The translations under genes and the position numbers were made by a program. DNA of 7,181 nt from an uncultured Lachnospiraceae bacterium. GTDB taxonomy: Bacteria > Bacillota > Clostridia > Lachnospirales > Lachnospiraceae. Positions 6,552-7,181 of this stretch are shown one piece after another; within the stretch, counting starts at the first letter, position 1; each line of letters begins with the position of its first letter. The notes under the pieces were generated by a model that saw only the letters and a program-made list of their open reading frames with translations, had not been told where the DNA came from and did not search any database. The stretch spans positions 1 to 7,181 of the forward strand of contig CATYEA010000095.1 in NCBI GenBank assembly GCA_958405355.1. Direction: 5' to 3'.

Positions 6552-7181
6552 TATTCTGCTCCTTTCTCAGCCATGGCCGGCCGCTGATAGGTTCTTGTCT
6601 GTTCAAAGGCATAAGCCGCCCGAATAATATTCTTTTCTTTAAAGCAATCTCCAATCATCTGTACGCCGATCGGCAGGCCCTTACTATCTATGCCGCATGG
6701 CATGGACAAGCCCGGAAGTCCGGCCAGGTTTACAGAAATCGTATAGATATCTCCCAAATACATTTTAATCGGATCGCTGAGAGAATCACCGAGTTTTGGA
6801 GCTGTCGTCGGCGCCGCCGGTCCCAGAATCACATCATATTTTTCAAAAGCCTTATCAAAAGCCTGTTTAATCAGTGCCTTTGTACGCAAAGCTTTCAGAT
6901 AGTAAGCGTCATAATAACCGGAACTGAGAACGAAGGAACCAAGCATGATCCGTCGTTTGACCTCCGGCCCAAAGCCTTCAGAACGGCTCTTTTTGTACAT
7001 GTTGTGAAGTCCCTCATATTCTTCGGTCCGATAGCCATATTTCACACCGTCAAAACGGGCCAGATTGGAACTTGCCTCTGCCGATGCGATAACGTAATAG
7101 GCCGGGATAGCATATTCCACCAGGCTCAGGTCAAATTCTTCCACAATAGCCCCTTTTTCTTCAAGGACCTTTGCGGCTCCG
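6551..7181 (-). CDS. gatA: Glutamyl-tRNA amidotransferase subunit A, C-terminal part (cut by the window edge)
   Basis: GatA is the glutaminase (amidase-signature) subunit of GatCAB. It releases ammonia from glutamine and passes it through a channel to GatB. Only the C-terminal 209 residues of an expected 480-490 are present; the reading frame is open to the window end ([19 protein letters not shown]). Recognisable conserved pieces are [60 protein letters not shown] and [24 protein letters not shown]. The catalytic Ser-cisSer-Lys residues lie in the missing N-terminal half, so activity cannot be judged here. A GTG at 7144 is internal and is not the start. The last base of the stop codon is the first base of the gatB start. 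The upstream neighbour outside the window is probably gatC, as is usual in this group. Confidence 0.98.
   Translation of the reverse strand, partial: GAAKVLEEKGAIVEEFDLSLVEYAIPAYYVIASAEASSNLARFDGVKYGYRTEEYEGLHNMYKKSRSEGFGPEVKRRIMLGSFVLSSGYYDAYYLKALRTKALIKQAFDKAFEKYDVILGPAAPTTAPKLGDSLSDPIKMYLGDIYTISVNLAGLPGLSMPCGIDSKGLPIGVQMIGDCFKEKNIIRAAYAFEQTRTYQRPAMAEKGAE

Noticed and set aside
6574..6583. GC-rich palindrome GGCCGGCC near the gatA 3' end
   Set aside because: It lies within conserved gatA coding sequence and has no matching copies or flanking structure suggesting a functional site.
7142..7144. GTG as the start of a short gatA-like gene
   Set aside because: The frame continues upstream to the window edge with GatA-like sequence ([16 protein letters not shown]), so this is an internal valine codon of a longer gene.

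Overview
The window looks like chromosomal DNA of a Gram-positive, anaerobic Clostridia-type bacterium (Bacillota, most likely Lachnospiraceae). This rests on the character of the GatA/GatB proteins, the strong GGAGG-type ribosome binding sites, and the moderate-to-low GC content. No species can be named from the sequence alone.

Layout: (1) Positions 49-2341, plus strand: two overlapping genes for WYL-domain transcription regulators, the first with two N-terminal winged-helix units and the second with one. (2) Positions 2372-4896, minus strand and convergent with the regulators: a tightly coupled two-gene operon. Its upstream gene encodes a 308-residue protein with a HEPN-type RNNVSH motif, and its downstream gene a 528-residue Sel1/TPR-like repeat protein. 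An extended -10 promoter (4935-4963) and a strong ribosome binding site (4901-4910) lie in front of it. (3) Positions 4897-5111: intergenic DNA holding that promoter and a 16-bp hairpin terminator for the next operon. (4) Positions 5112-7181, minus strand: gatB (complete) and the C-terminal part of gatA, whose 5' end runs out of the window. GatA and GatB are subunits of the GatCAB amidotransferase that makes Gln-tRNA(Gln) and/or Asn-tRNA(Asn).

The gat genes are ordinary housekeeping genes and end at a clear terminator. The part that is less easily explained is the block 49-4896. A predicted HEPN protein (a fold common in RNases of toxin-antitoxin, CRISPR and phage-defence systems) is translationally coupled to a Sel1-repeat protein (a protein-interaction scaffold) and sits next to a pair of WYL regulators (a family that often controls defence and DNA-damage loci). 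I read this as a candidate accessory stress or defence module. The functional link between the two halves is inferred from proximity only: the convergent orientation means the WYL pair has its own promoter, and its targets cannot be seen here.
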